Notes under the pieces: model-generated | What the model was told of the DNA's origin: nothing | The model's input: the letters and a program-made list of their open reading frames with translations, nothing else | Databases searched by the model: none | Translations under genes and position numbers: made by a program | From: Cunninghamella blakesleeana | Taxonomy: Eukaryota > Mucoromycota > Mucoromycetes > Mucorales > Cunninghamellaceae | Assembly (NCBI GenBank): GCA_017871115.1 | Contig: JAFCIZ010000010.1 | Location: 62,001-126,000, forward strand | Length of the DNA: 64,000 bases | Direction: 5' to 3' | Part shown: in pieces, positions 12,485 through 25,198 of the stretch | Layout of the letters: every line of letters begins with the position of its first letter | Position numbering within the stretch: position 1 is the first letter of the stretch

Positions 12485-13714
12485 TTAAGTAGCAGTAGAA
12501 GTAGCTTCACTCTTATTTTCAGCTGTCTTATTTGCAGATGATAATTGCCAAGCAGGGATACCAGGACGGGTTGAGGTATTGAATGCAGCAGATAATCGAG
12601 GAGAAAGTCCTTCAGTATTGGGTGTTGTAGAAGTTGAACTAGATGTAGTAGCGTTTCCACCGGATAAAGGAGTAGTAGTTGTAGTAGTATTATTTGAAAT
12701 TTGATCTATTAAAGAGTTGCTAGTTGAACGACGGCTTAATAAAAGTGATTTGAGTGACTTGATTTCATTTTGAAGATCGTTTAATACTGCACTTTGCGCA
12801 TCTTTATTACGATCTAACATCTAATAAAACAATATATCTATTATTATCACATGTCACTGCCATATATTACCATGTTTATTGTCATTACCTTTGGTACTAA
12901 TTCTTTTAATGAATCAACTTCATCCTTAACACCTTTAAATTCTTCTTCACGTTGTTGATCACTATCCTTTAAATCTTTTAATACAGTTTCTAAACTATTG
13001 AGAGACTCTTCAACTTTTTTTGATTGTTCAGACACTGAGTTAAGAGCTTCATTAGTTTGAGTTTTAATCTCCTTGAGTGAGTCTTCCACTATTTTTTGAT
13101 AGATAAACATCATTAAAAGCGATTTTATTAAGTTTATCTAATATTGCTCGTATTTATTTATATTATTATCATAGCTTACCAGCTTGGAATTGTTCATCTA
13201 ACTTTTCTTTGTCTTCTTCTAATTCTTTTTTAGTAGGTACTTTAAACCATGGGCCAAATACCCTCTATGTAATAATTTTGATGACAAACATTTAATATGA
13301 GCTTACTGTAATTAAAAAACTATACACTTTTTCCAAACTCTGTTCAAATCTTCATTATTTTAATAACATCATATTATACATTACCTTTGCCAATGTCCAT
13401 ACACCGTAGCTAACACCACCTGCAAAAACAGCTGCAATAAAAATATCACGCCAATCGTATCTAGGACGAGTAGGAACAGGGGGAGGAGTAGATTGTAAAA
13501 CAACACCATTAGGTTGTACATATTGGCCATGAGGAGCTATTGTTGATGTACTAGTAGAAGGTGCTTTACCATTAGCCCTTGCTAATGCCTCTTCAATTTC
13601 TTCCTTAGTCATACCTTTTGATTCCAAGAATGATACTTTTTTTGCAAGAGCAGCTGATTGTACTTTAGGATCATTTAAAAAGTTAATAGCTGATTGGATT
13701 AGATCTTCACGCAT
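12485..13714 (-). CDS. PEX14: Peroxisomal membrane protein PEX14 (docking complex)
   Basis: Four exons in phase (13714-13385, 13264-13180, 13088-12889, 12820-12485) give 316 residues. PEX14 docks the cargo receptor PEX5 at the peroxisomal membrane. The N-terminal PEX5/PEX19-binding domain is plain (REDLIQSAINFLNDPKVQSA, then FLESKGMTKEEIEEAL). A Pro/Ser/Thr linker follows, then one membrane segment (IFIAAVFAGGVSYGVWTLA, about residues 91-109) and a long Lys/Glu-rich coiled coil in exons 2-3. The C-terminus keeps the family motif EIKSLKSLLLSRR and ends with a PGIPAWQL block. The PEX14 assignment is strong. The gene shares a divergent 800-base upstream region with the permease at 14514. Confidence 0.95.
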
Positions 13715-14442
13715 ATTTTTAAAATATATTTATGGTTATAAAAAATGAATTTAAAATAAACAAAAAAAAAGAAGTGAAAAAGAATTAACTAAAAAGAAAA
13801 GAAAAATGAATTAAAACAGGAAGAGAGTGAAAAAATATTAGCTAAAATAAATACTATTTATGTGGGGAAAATATGCTGACAAAAAACCTCTCTCATATGG
13901 GTATTATTAATTTATTGACCAATAAAATTTTTGTAGTAACTAGCTGAGATTTTCGCTGATTGAAATAATAATAAAAACAGTATGTGCTAACTTTTGCCTT
14001 ATTAGGAAATAATTTAAAGGAAATGACAACTTGAAAGAAGTAATATCCTACTCAATGCAACCTAAACTGAACCGATTAATACAATAATTTATTAAATAAA
14101 AACTTAATATATGTAAAACACCATGAAAATAAGCTATTTTATATCGTCTTTAAAAACTTATCTTGGTAATAAAACACAAAACAAAATAATAAAGTAGAGA
14201 ATTAATATATAATATTACATATTTGTACTATTGAATCTTTTTTAAAAAAAACCAACGGCTTTTATGCTATCTATTATTCTTTATGTATTAATATAAATAC
14301 TCTATTAAGGCTTTATCTATACTCCATAAAAAAAGACGACAAATTATTTTATTTTCATAATGACTTGATCCCAAAACGGTATCAGAAAAGATAAGAAAAA
14401 TAAAGTTAAAAAGCTGAATTTAAACCTTTTTTCTCACTTTCT

Positions 14443-14476
<34 letters not shown>

Positions 14477-14513
14477 AAAAAAACATTAACAATATATTGT
14501 TGATTGATGAATC
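13715..14513. promoter_or_regulatory. Divergent promoter region between PEX14 and the NCS2 permease
   Basis: An 800-base head-to-head intergenic segment. A T27 run at 14446-14472 lies 41 bases before the permease ATG and may be a nucleosome-excluding poly(dT) core-promoter element. No ORF is supported. Confidence 0.5.
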
Positions 14514-15444
14514 ATGGAAAAACATGTATCTGGTGAAAGTATTCAAGTAGAAAATGGCGATTCATCTTTTATTGGAATCAATACAAAATCGGCAAAATGC
14601 TGGTCACTAAGCAGTTTAAAAAATTATTTTCCAAGATATGTATTAAAAAGAAATGGTAAAGTAGAATGTTGAAAACATTTATGCATTAATAAATAGTAAA
14701 AGTAGTTAGCTAAAATTATCAATTTAATAGGTGTTGTTTACATTGAAGAAAGGCCACCTTTTTTTGAATGTGTATTGATGGGTGTTCAGCATGTTCTTGC
14801 AATGTTTGGTTCGACAGTAATTGGTAAAATTTTTTTTTCTGAGTTTAGATATTAAATGTATTTTTAGGTAGCATCACTGATAATTTTTTTATTTGAAAAT
14901 GTAGCGCCACTTATGATGGGGTTGGACACTAATAGTAAATATCAATAATGGTTTATTTTATATTTGTGTATGAAAATTTTCTAATCATTAACATTTCATT
15001 TACTATAGCTGCATTGTTTTTTTCTGGCATCGGTACTATCATTTTTTATATTATCACAGGCGGTCGAGTCCCAAGTTATGTTGGATCAAGTTTTGCTTTT
15101 ATTGGTGTTATTGCGTCAGCTACTGGATATACTTACGCACCCGGTTCTGGACTCAATCCTCATATAGATGTAGCTGCAGGAGGAATTTTAGTTTGTGGCA
15201 TAGTTTATGCTTTCATATCGATCTTGGTTATTTTATTAGGCCATAAATGGGTTGAATTTCTATTGCCTCCAGGTAGGACGTATATAGTATTAATAGTATA
15301 TAGCATATATATACACTAATTAATTTATAATATATATATGTATATGTATGTATATGAATAGTTGTTACGGGTGCAGTAATTATGACAATTGGTATACATT
15401 TGGCTACTTCAGCCTATCAAACAGCTACTACAACTTCCTTTGAT

Positions 15445-15491
<47 letters not shown>

Positions 15492-16570
15492 TTTCATATG
15501 TTAAATTTAAGCTTCTCTTTTATATATATATATGTTTTTACTTTTTATTAGCTGGATGGCATTTACTACAGTTATGATTATTTCTCTAACTAGCGTATAT
15601 GCACCAGGTGTATTAAAACGAATTCCTATACTCGTCGGTATGGTTATTAGTTACTTAATTTATATGGGATGTAGTTTTACTTCTGTGGGGCCAGAGATTG
15701 ATTATACTGTAGTTTATAATGCTTCTTGGTTTTCTGCTCCTTATTTTGTGAAACCTACCTTTGATGCATCAGCTATAAGTATGATTGTCCCTGTATGTGT
15801 TGTTTTGGTAGCAGAAAACCTTGGACATATCAAAGCAGTTAGTGTTATGGCCGAAACTTCTTTGGATAAATATATGGGGAGGGCTTTGTTAGGTGATGCC
15901 ATAGCTACGATTGTATCGAGCGCTCTAGGTGGTCCAGGTATGAAAAAAGAGAGAAAAAATATCTGGTGGGAAAATTAAGCTATATTTATAAAATCTTAAT
16001 ATTAAAAAATCAAATAGGTACTACAACATACTCTGAGAATTTGGGCGTTATGGCTGTGACAAATGTGTTTTCTACTTCTGTATTCCTTATAGCAGCGATT
16101 TTTGCTATCTTACTTGGATTTATACACAAATTTGGTGCCGCTATTCAAACTATTCCATCTGGCGTTTTCGGAGGATTGTCAATTATTTTATTTAGTTTGA
16201 TTACTATTTCTGGTGCAAGAATTTGGGTTGAAAACCAAGTCGATTTCAAAGATACTCGTAATTTATTGGTGGCGGGAATTCCTGGTTAGTATTTATATAC
16301 ATACTGTAATCATACTAGTTTAATTCTCAATTTTTTTATTTTTTTATTTATTTGTCATTAGTCGTTATTGGGGCATCAATGCAAGGTACATTGAAATGGG
16401 GTAACTTTCAACTTGATGGGATAGGCTTGCCAACTTACCTTGCAATTTTATTGTATCAAATTTTACGTGGTTGGGATGGTTTTTCAGATCTATATAAAAA
16501 ATATCAACAACGTAGATTAAAATCAACAAAAAGAGACGAAGCTCTAAAAAAAGAGGAGGAGCATATTTAA
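14514..16570 (+). CDS. NCS2-family nucleobase permease (uracil/xanthine permease type)
   Basis: Eight exons in phase (14514-14655, 14731-14823, 14905-14934, 15009-15272, 15362-15446, 15552-15937, 16018-16284, 16362-16570) give 491 residues. NCS2 (NAT) proteins import nucleobases with protons or sodium. The TM1 QH motif is present (GVQHVLAMFGSTVI), then APLMMGLD and GRVPSYVGSSFAFIGV. The substrate-binding signature reads GGPGTTTYSENLGVMAVT, closer to bacterial UraA/RutG (ENIGVMA) than to fungal UapA-type purine permeases, so uracil or a related pyrimidine is the better guess. The base after the signature Thr is Asn, where Arg/Lys/Gly is usual. The short third exon and the (AT)n-rich fifth intron are odd but in frame. 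Substrate is not certain. Confidence 0.9.
15450..15488 (+). repeat. (AT)n microsatellite in permease intron 5
   Basis: About 19 uninterrupted AT dinucleotides inside the intron between 15446 and 15552. Confidence 0.9.
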
Positions 16571-18732
16571 TTAATTGTATTATATTTTTATTTTTATTTG
16601 TAATTTTAATAATTTATACTAATTGATTTTTCAAAAGTAAATATTATGCAATGATGAAGATAGTAGCCATTCGGGATCTAAATTGTACTAATTTTTTATT
16701 AAAAAAATCAAAAAATATTTTTTCTTTAGCTTTTCTAAACACTTTTTTAATTTTCAAAATAAATAATTTGCTAATAATGAAATCAATTAAACGATAATAT
16801 AAATACTATAAAAGGAATAAAGCAAGTTAATATTGATAGTATGCATATTGGCAAAATGCAATAAAAAGTATGAAAACAATTTCGGAATAAATGACTTTTA
16901 GATAGTAATAATAGTAATGATAATATAGTTTAATAGATAATGATATTTAAAATTTAACTATATAACTAGCATAGTATGGATAGAGTATCTTGTAGAGTAT
17001 TTTATTTTTCAAAATAGAATAATGGAAAGAAAGGTTAATATTTTTATAATATTGTTAGTAAACAAAAGGAATTATTAAAACATGTTTTAATAATAAGCTC
17101 TAAACTATCTATTATAAAATTTGGTATTAATACAGATGTACATTGTCTAAAGTAAATTTCTGCTGATCTTGTTGTTATTTCTGAATTAAGTAACATAGAA
17201 TGTAAAATTTCTGACCATCAAATCTGTCGCTTATATTTTGTTCCTTAAAGCACTTATTAAACGACACAAACATAGTGGGAAGGTCGCTGATTGTTAAAAA
17301 GAGTAACTTCTACTATATTTCGAATTTACTCCTTTATATTCACTGTCCATCCTACAGACAATTATAATTGTACAAATGTAGACACTATACATATACGACT
17401 ATCATTTCTTATTCTTCTTTATATTCAACTGAAGATATAGATAGTGGTACCATTCATTATCTATTGTTTGATATATCTGTGTTGGCTACTTGTATATTGA
17501 AAGAAGTCAAGATTCTTTGTATAGGTATGTCCATAGGATAGTTATTGTATCTGTAAGTCATTCAAGATAATTAGCTCTATATTAGATATCTTTCCTTATC
17601 CAATTATGTCTCTGGTTTTAAATCAACATTTATTTAAAGAAAGTATATTTATTATCTTCAATAATGGCTTTCATAATCAAAGGTTTACTTAAAGCTGGTA
17701 ACAAATTCATGTCTACATCATACTAAAAAAGGTAATCTAACCTTATTTTCAAATTGATGACTGATATCACTTATTAATACAAATGCTAATATCACCAAAA
17801 TTATCACCAAAAAAAGCAATCTTTTATTATCAAATGGATCATACTCTTTCAATCTGAATACATGAACTCTATATTCATAGGTGTCGATGCTATGGTTATT
17901 AAATTAATTATACCCTTATCTAAATAATAAGCTACTCTCTTAAGCTATTCTAAGTGGCTGTGCCTTCCCCTCATTCCCTTTCTAATTTATTGGATATACC
18001 AACTAAATCTCCATACCACGAACCATTTATTTTTTGTGACTAAATTATAAATTTGCAAAACATATCTTTCAAGAACTTTTCCTACTCTCCTAACCACTTA
18101 TACTGACTTTGATACTCATTGCCTACATCAACCCTTTCAATACTCCACGGTTGATATTGGCTTATTCTTCAATATTTCCTAAACTAAATCCTGTCTATAT
18201 ATTCGACTCCACATTGTTTTTATAATGAACCTATCACTAGCTATATAACAATATTCTTTTTTTTAATATGTAAACTCGATCTATACTATTTAATATACTA
18301 TCTTATATTTCATCTCTTTTCTTATTCACCTTCAAAAATTAGAACCTTTTTATATATATTATCTTATTGTACTTTTTAATTTATTTTACTTTTATACTTT
18401 ATTTTCTATTCCTTATTCTTTTATGTCACCCTTCTAGATACATAATGAAGTTAAAACAATCCCGATTGATTTTCTAAAAAAATTGAAGTGGTATGATCGA
18501 TTCTAGTATGAGATATCATATTTTTTCTTCCTGTCCTGTGTCAAAATTTTGATATTTAATAATGTTTTTGCTGTTAATTACCTAATAAAAAAAATTTCTA
18601 TTTTCTATTGTATTTTTAAAAATTATGTGATTACTAACAAAATTTAGTATTTAATCAGCATTTAAGAGTAATAGTAAATTTATAAAAATTGGTTTTTATT
18701 CATGAAGTCGTGATATAATGTTATGTACAAAT
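16571..18732. other. Convergent intergenic region with a possible decayed LINE fragment
   Basis: 3' flanks of the permease (+) and GPI8 (-). There is no open frame. The plus strand from about 17050 to 18480 reads in broken pieces with protein-like composition. One piece near 17160-17245 (SADLVVISELSNIECKISDH) resembles the end of a LINE endonuclease domain, where an SDH motif is expected. The likeness is weak. Confidence 0.3.
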
Positions 18733-19562
18733 CTAAAATTTCATTGCTATTAAAATAAAGTAACCAATGGTAATAGTAAATAAAAAGCCGAGGATGGATA
18801 TGAAATTTGTAACTTTTGGTTGTTGATGAAGTACTTGAAATGAATGATATGATTTTTTTTGATTTGAGGCATGTGCATCGTTTGACTCTAAAGTTGGTAA
18901 CGAGCCAGAACCTTTAATTTGATCGTTTTTTGTTTCATTAGTTTTTTTGTAGGATTTTGTATCATATTGCTCGTTATCTTTTGTTTCAAGTAGTGGATAT
19001 CGTTGCCGTGTAAGTTCTACATTTTGAACGTTCCCAAAAAAGTCAGTAACTTTCACCTATTTTTTTTTTAAAAAAAAGTGAGTATTTTATTACAATGCTT
19101 TGTAATTCAATTTCATATAATAATATATTATAATATGTGGTGTACTTTATCTAATGGCCGGCGAAACAAGTCAGAACGGATACCAGGGTGTGAAGCAATT
19201 TTGACAGGATCATAGGTTTGAAACTAAATGGCAGTATTAATAAATAAAAATATATATGTAAGCGATCAAATGTATAATAAATGTTTAAGTATATCTCTAA
19301 TATGTTTTACTAAATCGCTCAATGTTGCATTGCTAGTCATATCTATTTTTTCCAGAAAATCCAAGTTATAATAAGTAAAACTATCAATAACTGCTACACC
19401 AATATCATAATCAATATGATGAGAATAAGAGCTTTCACCAAGTTTACTACTTCCAGTCGCTAATATATTAGGAGAATCAATTTTCTCATACATAGTGTTA
19501 GCTTGGCAAGTGTCAATCATAAAAAAAATTTCATTATATCTATACAAAAAGAAAAATTAATA

Positions 19563-19606
<44 letters not shown>

Positions 19607-20397
19607 AATATTAAAGTAATATTACCTTTTCTTTTCATACATCTGTTTAAAAGAGTCTGCTAAATCATATGCGCTTATTTCTTCTGCATCTTGGAATTTT
19701 AGAAATTCATCACCTCCATGCCCTGTCATATAAACAAAGATATTTGATCGATCATCGGATAATAAACGTTTGGATCTTGGTGTATCCGGAGAAACTCGAC
19801 CTAATTAATGAAATTTTATATTTTATTACTATAATATTACCTTGAGATTGAAAAAAAAAAATGAATATTTTACCTGTAAGCATCCGGATAAAATTTTCTA
19901 CTGTCACTTCATACCCACGGTAATCAACTTCGACATTATCTCCATAGAGATCCAGAAATCGAGCAGCATTGTTATAAACAGTAGCTGGATAAGTGTTACG
20001 AGGATTACATGATACGTCATCAGCAAGCATAAGAATAATATTGGAATCAGGAATACCTAATCTTTTTACTGTACGATACATAGATAAGGTATTTGCTATA
20101 TGTCGATAATTAAACCAAAATCGAGAAGTACATACCTAGCATTCATACACAAGCAAATATAAATGTTATAAATTAATTTTATATTTTTTTATTTAATATC
20201 AATATTACAAATTATCATCAATTGGATCTATTTGTTATTGATAATATTAAACAAAAAGACTTTTTAATTACCAATACAGCCCAATTGTTTGTATGACCAC
20301 TTTGGCTAAAAAAACCTTCAACTTGATCATGAACTGATTGGCATAAATAGAGTTGGAAACTAACTATTAATAAAAAGAAAACAGAGAGTAACTTCAT
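18733..20397 (-). CDS. GPI8: GPI-anchor transamidase catalytic subunit (GPI8/PIG-K)
   Basis: Six exons in phase (20397-20272, 20135-19874, 19800-19626, 19539-19311, 19223-19146, 19056-18733) give 397 residues, the family's usual length. This caspase-like cysteine protease (clan CD, C13) cleaves the C-terminal signal of proproteins and attaches the GPI anchor in the ER. The start gives a clear signal peptide ([19 protein letters not shown]). Conserved blocks are [31 protein letters not shown], the catalytic His in [11 protein letters not shown] and the catalytic Cys in [20 protein letters not shown] and VKVTDFFG follow. A single C-terminal membrane segment ([15 protein letters not shown]) anchors it in the ER membrane. 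All hallmark residues are present, so it should be active. Confidence 0.96.
19567..19603 (-). repeat. (TA)n microsatellite in a GPI8 intron
   Basis: Dinucleotide run in the intron between exons 3 and 4 of the GPI8 gene. Confidence 0.85.
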
Positions 20398-21699
20398 AAA
20401 ATGTGTGGTATATAATTATGTATTAAAAAGGAAAAGAGAACGGTAATTAATTTTTAAAAAAAAGGTCGTGGCTTTAAAAATCCAACATACTAGATTTTGA
20501 AAATTGTATAATTGAAAGTCAGCACCTCAAAGCTCTGAAAAGTTGTAAAATAATAAAATGCATTTTAAGTCAAACAGTAATAATAATAATATGTATTAAA
20601 AAAAATTATTAAATTAAATAAAATAATGTAAGTAAATATCAATTTATATAGGTAAAATTGCTCAAGAGTTGATAAAGTAAATGAATTAGGTATATGTCAA
20701 AAAAAATGCAGAGGGCAAAATAAAGCAAATTTTTAAAGTCAGGTTTGAAAAAGGGTTTTTTATCGTTTTTGTTCTTTTCCCCTTTCCTCTTTAATTAATT
20801 AAACACTCATATATTTTCCAAATGGAAACACTTATCATCGCTTTATATTAAGTTTATAATCTTTTAAATCATATTGTCTTCCAGTATCATTGATCCTTTT
20901 TTAAATTTTTCAAAAGATAAATGAATAATAATCCTAAAAGCTGAAAAGGCACAATAAAAAGGAAGACTGAAAAGTGAGATAAAAAGAATGTAAAAACAAT
21001 TCAAACAGAAAATAAAGCAAAATAAAATGGTTTAATTAAGTTATATATTAATATGAATATAAGATTCATATTTTTTTTAATTTTTAATTTTTAATATATA
21101 TGTAATGTCTAGTGAAAATACAAATGAAAGCGGTTCAATCAATGTAATGTTAATATACCAGTAAGCGAAAGTATTTATTTTTGTAGTAGTATAATCCCAA
21201 AAGAATGTATCACAGTTAGTAATGAAATCAAGCCGAAGAGATACATTAAATCGATTATTATTTGATTTTTAATAGTTACAATACAAGGTGGAGCAGAGGT
21301 ACCCTATAAGAGTTTTTTTTTAAAACTGATTTGAAAGAAAAAGAGAGGATTGTTGGCGATTTGTAGTATTAAAAATAATAGCAATGAAAATGATAAAGGC
21401 AACGAAGCATACTCCATAATTAATAATAAAACACAAATGAATATTTATATGGATGGCGATGATCTATCAAAATGTTACTGGTAATATTCAATTTTAAAAC
21501 ATGTTTGAATAAATTATTCAAAAATCTAGCAGTTTTGTGATTTTCCCGAAATCTGTTTTAACATTTGTGAATATCCCAAAGAAAGGATGAATTATAAGCT
21601 CTTTCTATAAAAGTTTCAAGTTCTAGGTATAAAATTTATGGCCCTTTCCTTTATTAGTATTTTTACTAACTAGAAGCTAAAATAATAATGATAATAATA

Positions 21700-21730
<31 letters not shown>

Positions 21731-21769
21731 TTTTTAATGCAAATGTAAGAATATATATAACTACTAATT
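20398..21769. other. Intergenic region, GPI8 promoter side
   Basis: AT-rich and without a convincing gene. An imperfect (AAT)n run occupies about 21680-21731. A small ATG-initiated frame at 21107 is short and unsupported. Confidence 0.5.
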
Positions 21770-23164
21770 TTACCAATATGTAATGTTCGTACTTTCAATA
21801 ATTTCATTTTGGTTTTGCACTTCAATTACAATGGGTTCATTTTTAATATTGTGTATATAATATTTCTTCAGGTTATTTTCAGTGATTGTTGTTGTTATGG
21901 GATGCTTATCTGTAGTAGAATAAGACCCATAAAAAAAATCAGATTCAAAATAATTGCGCATAATTTTTATATGCTTGACTACTGGAAAAAGTAATTTTAA
22001 ATCTTCTAAGAAGTTAAGTGGAGTATGCTCTCTTAGACCATATATAACCAACCGATTCACAATAGATGGTGAAGTATAAGATTCTGGTATTAATGAATTC
22101 ATTTGGTACTGCTTGTACATATTTAAAAGATAATCAATGGTTGGTGTAGATACAAGCAAATATTCCAAGTTAGGTGCAGCAGTAATCAAGTCATATATTG
22201 TTTTGGTTGCCTTTATTTTTGTAGAGAAATTATCTAGAATAGACGAACTTTGATTATTATTAAGTAGGTCTTTATGTAATTGTTGACATTGTGATATATC
22301 TAGATATTTCCAAAATCGATTATCGAAACGCTGCAAAGTAGCCATAGAAATATTTGTGTAAGCTAAACCAAGCCAAGAAAGATGTATACAGTACTTAGCT
22401 AGCATATTTAGACCGGTAGAGGTAATATTTGAACAATGGCTAATGTCTAATTCGGAAATATGAATGGTGCGAAATTTAGCTAAAGCAATCAAAGCTTCAT
22501 CATTGATTTGTGTTTGTTTCAATGATAAAGAAGAAAGTAGATCACAATGATGAGTAAGTTGCCCTACACCCATGTTTACTTTTGTTGAATCTAAACGTAT
22601 TAAATGTAGCTGAGGTAGATGAATAGCTAAATCCAATAACAGTTGATCTGTCATATGTTCCATATAAGAAGCATCTAAGGAAGTAAGAAATTTCAATTGC
22701 CAATTTAATTCTTTCTTTGGCAAAGAATGGATATTCATAAAGTTTGTGTGCGATAAATTCAATGTCATCAAGTTTGGAGTATATTTAACTAATTTATAAA
22801 AAAAATCTTTAGGTACTCTTTCATATAATGATTCTTCAATACATGTAAAGTCCAATTCACGAATAACTTGACAAGTACTTTGGCGAAGATAAGGTAGTTG
22901 TTCAAGAAATTTTCGAAACATAGTCAATGAATCATTAATTGAATGGCTGTGAAATAGAGGTTTCTTCCATAAATAACTAACAATAAAGTTATCCATATAT
23001 TTGCAGGTACATTGGAGCTCTTGAAGAGTTAGTATATTTACATAAGGTACACTGAGTTGTAAAATTTTTATTATTGAATGTCCAGACATTATGGATGTTT
23101 TAAAGGGATTAGTTGTTAATGGCCGAAAAAATGTTGGTAAATCTATATTATTTATTGTTGACAT
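21770..23164 (-). CDS. F-box/leucine-rich-repeat-like protein
   Basis: Single-exon gene of 464 residues. Residues about 30-72 resemble a divergent F-box (SIIKILQLSVPYVNIL, then LQELQCTCKYMDNFIVSYLW). From about residue 105 to 300 there are irregular LRRs of the AMN1/F-box type, such as LVKYTPNLMTLNLSHTNF, LPQLHLIRLDSTKVN, LLSSLSLKQTQINDEAL and ISELDISHCSNITSTGLNML. Proteins of this plan usually present substrates to an SCF ubiquitin ligase, with the LRRs choosing the target and the F-box binding Skp1. That role is inferred; the F-box is weak and no substrate can be named. The last 100 residues are without recognised motifs. No intron is needed, unlike most neighbours. Confidence 0.75.
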   Translation of the reverse strand: MSTINNIDLPTFFRPLTTNPFKTSIMSGHSIIKILQLSVPYVNILTLQELQCTCKYMDNFIVSYLWKKPLFHSHSINDSLTMFRKFLEQLPYLRQSTCQVIRELDFTCIEESLYERVPKDFFYKLVKYTPNLMTLNLSHTNFMNIHSLPKKELNWQLKFLTSLDASYMEHMTDQLLLDLAIHLPQLHLIRLDSTKVNMGVGQLTHHCDLLSSLSLKQTQINDEALIALAKFRTIHISELDISHCSNITSTGLNMLAKYCIHLSWLGLAYTNISMATLQRFDNRFWKYLDISQCQQLHKDLLNNNQSSSILDNFSTKIKATKTIYDLITAAPNLEYLLVSTPTIDYLLNMYKQYQMNSLIPESYTSPSIVNRLVIYGLREHTPLNFLEDLKLLFPVVKHIKIMRNYFESDFFYGSYSTTDKHPITTTITENNLKKYYIHNIKNEPIVIEVQNQNEIIESTNITYW

Positions 23165-23679
23165 ATTACAATTATTAATATGATCCCATTCATAAAAACT
23201 TGCAATTTTTTTTTAAAAAAAAAAAACGAAACAAAGAAGTGAAAATAAAAATAGCTATTAAAAGTTAAATTTTCTCCGCAGCCATTTTTTTTTTACCCTA
23301 CTCTGGATCAGATGATGCAGTTTTGTGTGACTAAATCACGAACAAAAATAAAAATGATTAATCGCTCCATAATTAATGCTTCCTTAGGTCATTAAATAAT
23401 AGATATTCCCAGAATTTTATTTCAATTTAACTTTTTATGAAAATATATTCTGAAATGCTTTTAAATAGTACAAATAAAATAGTAATAGTAAAAATAATAG
23501 CTAAAATTAATTACTGATTATTTAAGAAATGATTAGCAAAGTATTAAAAATAACTGAAAAAAAAAATAGGCTTTCTACTTTCTAACCATTAAGTCATAAA
23601 AGGAACTGATTTTATTAATTAATTAATGATTCAAGTTATGTTTAAACAGTATAATAATATTACATATAAATACTATGTT
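23165..23679. other. Intergenic spacer upstream of the F-box/LRR gene
   Basis: 515 bases between the LRR gene start and the aldo-keto reductase stop. It holds A/T homopolymers next to the ATG (23206-23226) and nothing else I can identify. Confidence 0.6.
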
Positions 23680-24085
23680 TTACAAATTTTTAAAATCTTC
23701 ATCAAATACTGGAGTTCCCCAATCTGGTTTAATATATCGCTTAGTGTGTGTTTTAGATATATTGTTAATAGTTTTTATATCTTCATCTGTTAAATCGACA
23801 GTTTGAATGTTAGATTGTATACGCTAAAAAAAAAAAAATTAATAAAACTTTCTTTTTTAGAAAGATAAAATAAAATAAAATAAAATAAAATAAAAACCTA
23901 CAGAAGGGTTTGAAGATTTTGGAATCGTGGAACCTCTGAGAGCACCCCAGGATATTATAATTTGGGCTACAGAAACTTGATATTTTTCAGCTATTTGTAC
24001 AAGAGTGGAGTCTTTTAATACCTCACCATTGGATGAACCTAGTGGGCTAAAATATAATAGCGGTACATATATACATATATATATA

Positions 24086-24118
<33 letters not shown>

Positions 24119-24951
24119 AATAAGATGGGTTCTCAACAAATATATATTTCGATTTACCTATATTGTGTAATATGGATGTTTTTTGATGCACAATAGTCTA
24201 ATAATTCAAACTGAGGAAGATATGCTATAAGGGGAATAAAAAAAGTTTAATTTTTTTTAAAAAATTATTATAAAATTGGTAATATTAATAACTTACGATG
24301 ACCTTCAATTTGATTAACGGCAGGAACTACTTTAGCTGAGGCAAGTAAACGTTCTAAATTATGGATGGAAAAATTACTGACGCCAATTGATCTCACTTTA
24401 CCAGTTTCGATAAGCTTCTCCATAGCAGCCCAAGTAACTTCAAACTGACCTTTTAATTCTTCATCAATATCGCGTGTACCATCGGGTTTTAAGGGAATCA
24501 ATTCTCCGGAGTCAGGGGATAAAGCGACAGGCCAATGAATTAAATAAAGATCAATGTAACCAATGTCTAATAATTCTAATGACCGTTCAAACGCTGGTTT
24601 CACATTTGCTGGACGGGAGCATATTGGGGCAAGTTTAGTCGTGACGAATATATCTTCTCTCTTTAAACCTGCTTCTTTTAATCCATCTCTAATTCCACGA
24701 CCAACCACACTTTCATTTTGATAACCATAAGCTGTATCAAAATGACGATATCCCGATTTAATTGCTGTCTTAATGGCGTTATACCCTGATTGGTCCTCGT
24801 TAGTCAATTGCCAGGTACCAAAACCAACGGACGGTATAAATGCTCCTGTATTTCTATTATTTACAACCGTATATATTAATGATATGACATAAAAATTAAA
24901 AAAAAATCTTAAAAGGACTTACAGTTGATGTATTCTGGGGATACTTGGCAT
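23680..24951 (-). CDS. Aldo-keto reductase (NADPH-dependent)
   Basis: Five exons in phase (24951-24923, 24853-24297, 24224-24158, 24046-23902, 23823-23680) give 313 residues, standard for the family. AKRs reduce aldehydes and ketones with NADPH in the cytosol. The catalytic tetrad is visible: Asp and Tyr in YRHFDTAYGYQNE, Lys in FVTTKLAP and His in DLYLIHWP. The second AKR signature is present in VRSIGVSNFSIHNLERLL, and the NADPH-binding C-terminal part (TIPKSSNP) is in exon 4. The NQIEGHPYLPQ block spans the second intron and fixes its splice sites. The specific substrate cannot be deduced; it resembles the general fungal glycerol-dehydrogenase/aldose-reductase-like group. Confidence 0.95.
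23870..23895 (-). repeat. (AAAAT)n pentanucleotide repeat in an AKR intron
   Basis: About five copies next to the splice donor of the last intron. A longer array of the same unit occurs at 44878-44937. Confidence 0.8.
24073..24120 (-). repeat. (TA)n-(TTA)n compound microsatellite in an AKR intron
   Basis: Dinucleotide run followed by about eleven TTA/ATT triplets, within the intron between exons 3 and 4. Confidence 0.8.
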
Positions 24952-25198
24952 TATATGTATATATATAATATTAAAGATGAAGGTAAAGGAAGAAAAAAAA
25001 ATTCTAGCAATTGTAACAATATTTATATGAATGATAATATAAAATTTAAATATTTCGTCATTCAATTTTTAATTTTTAATGCAGTTTATATGTAATACAA
25101 ATATTTATATGAGTCATTTATATTTATTGGGTAAAAATACTATTTTAAATTTAGAACGGAAAATAAAAAAGTAAAATAAACAAAAAGCTCCATTTTTA

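Noticed and set aside
21107..21480. Small gene upstream of the LRR gene
   Set aside because: The ATG frame closes after about 17 codons, and the following protein-like pieces do not join through credible splice sites.
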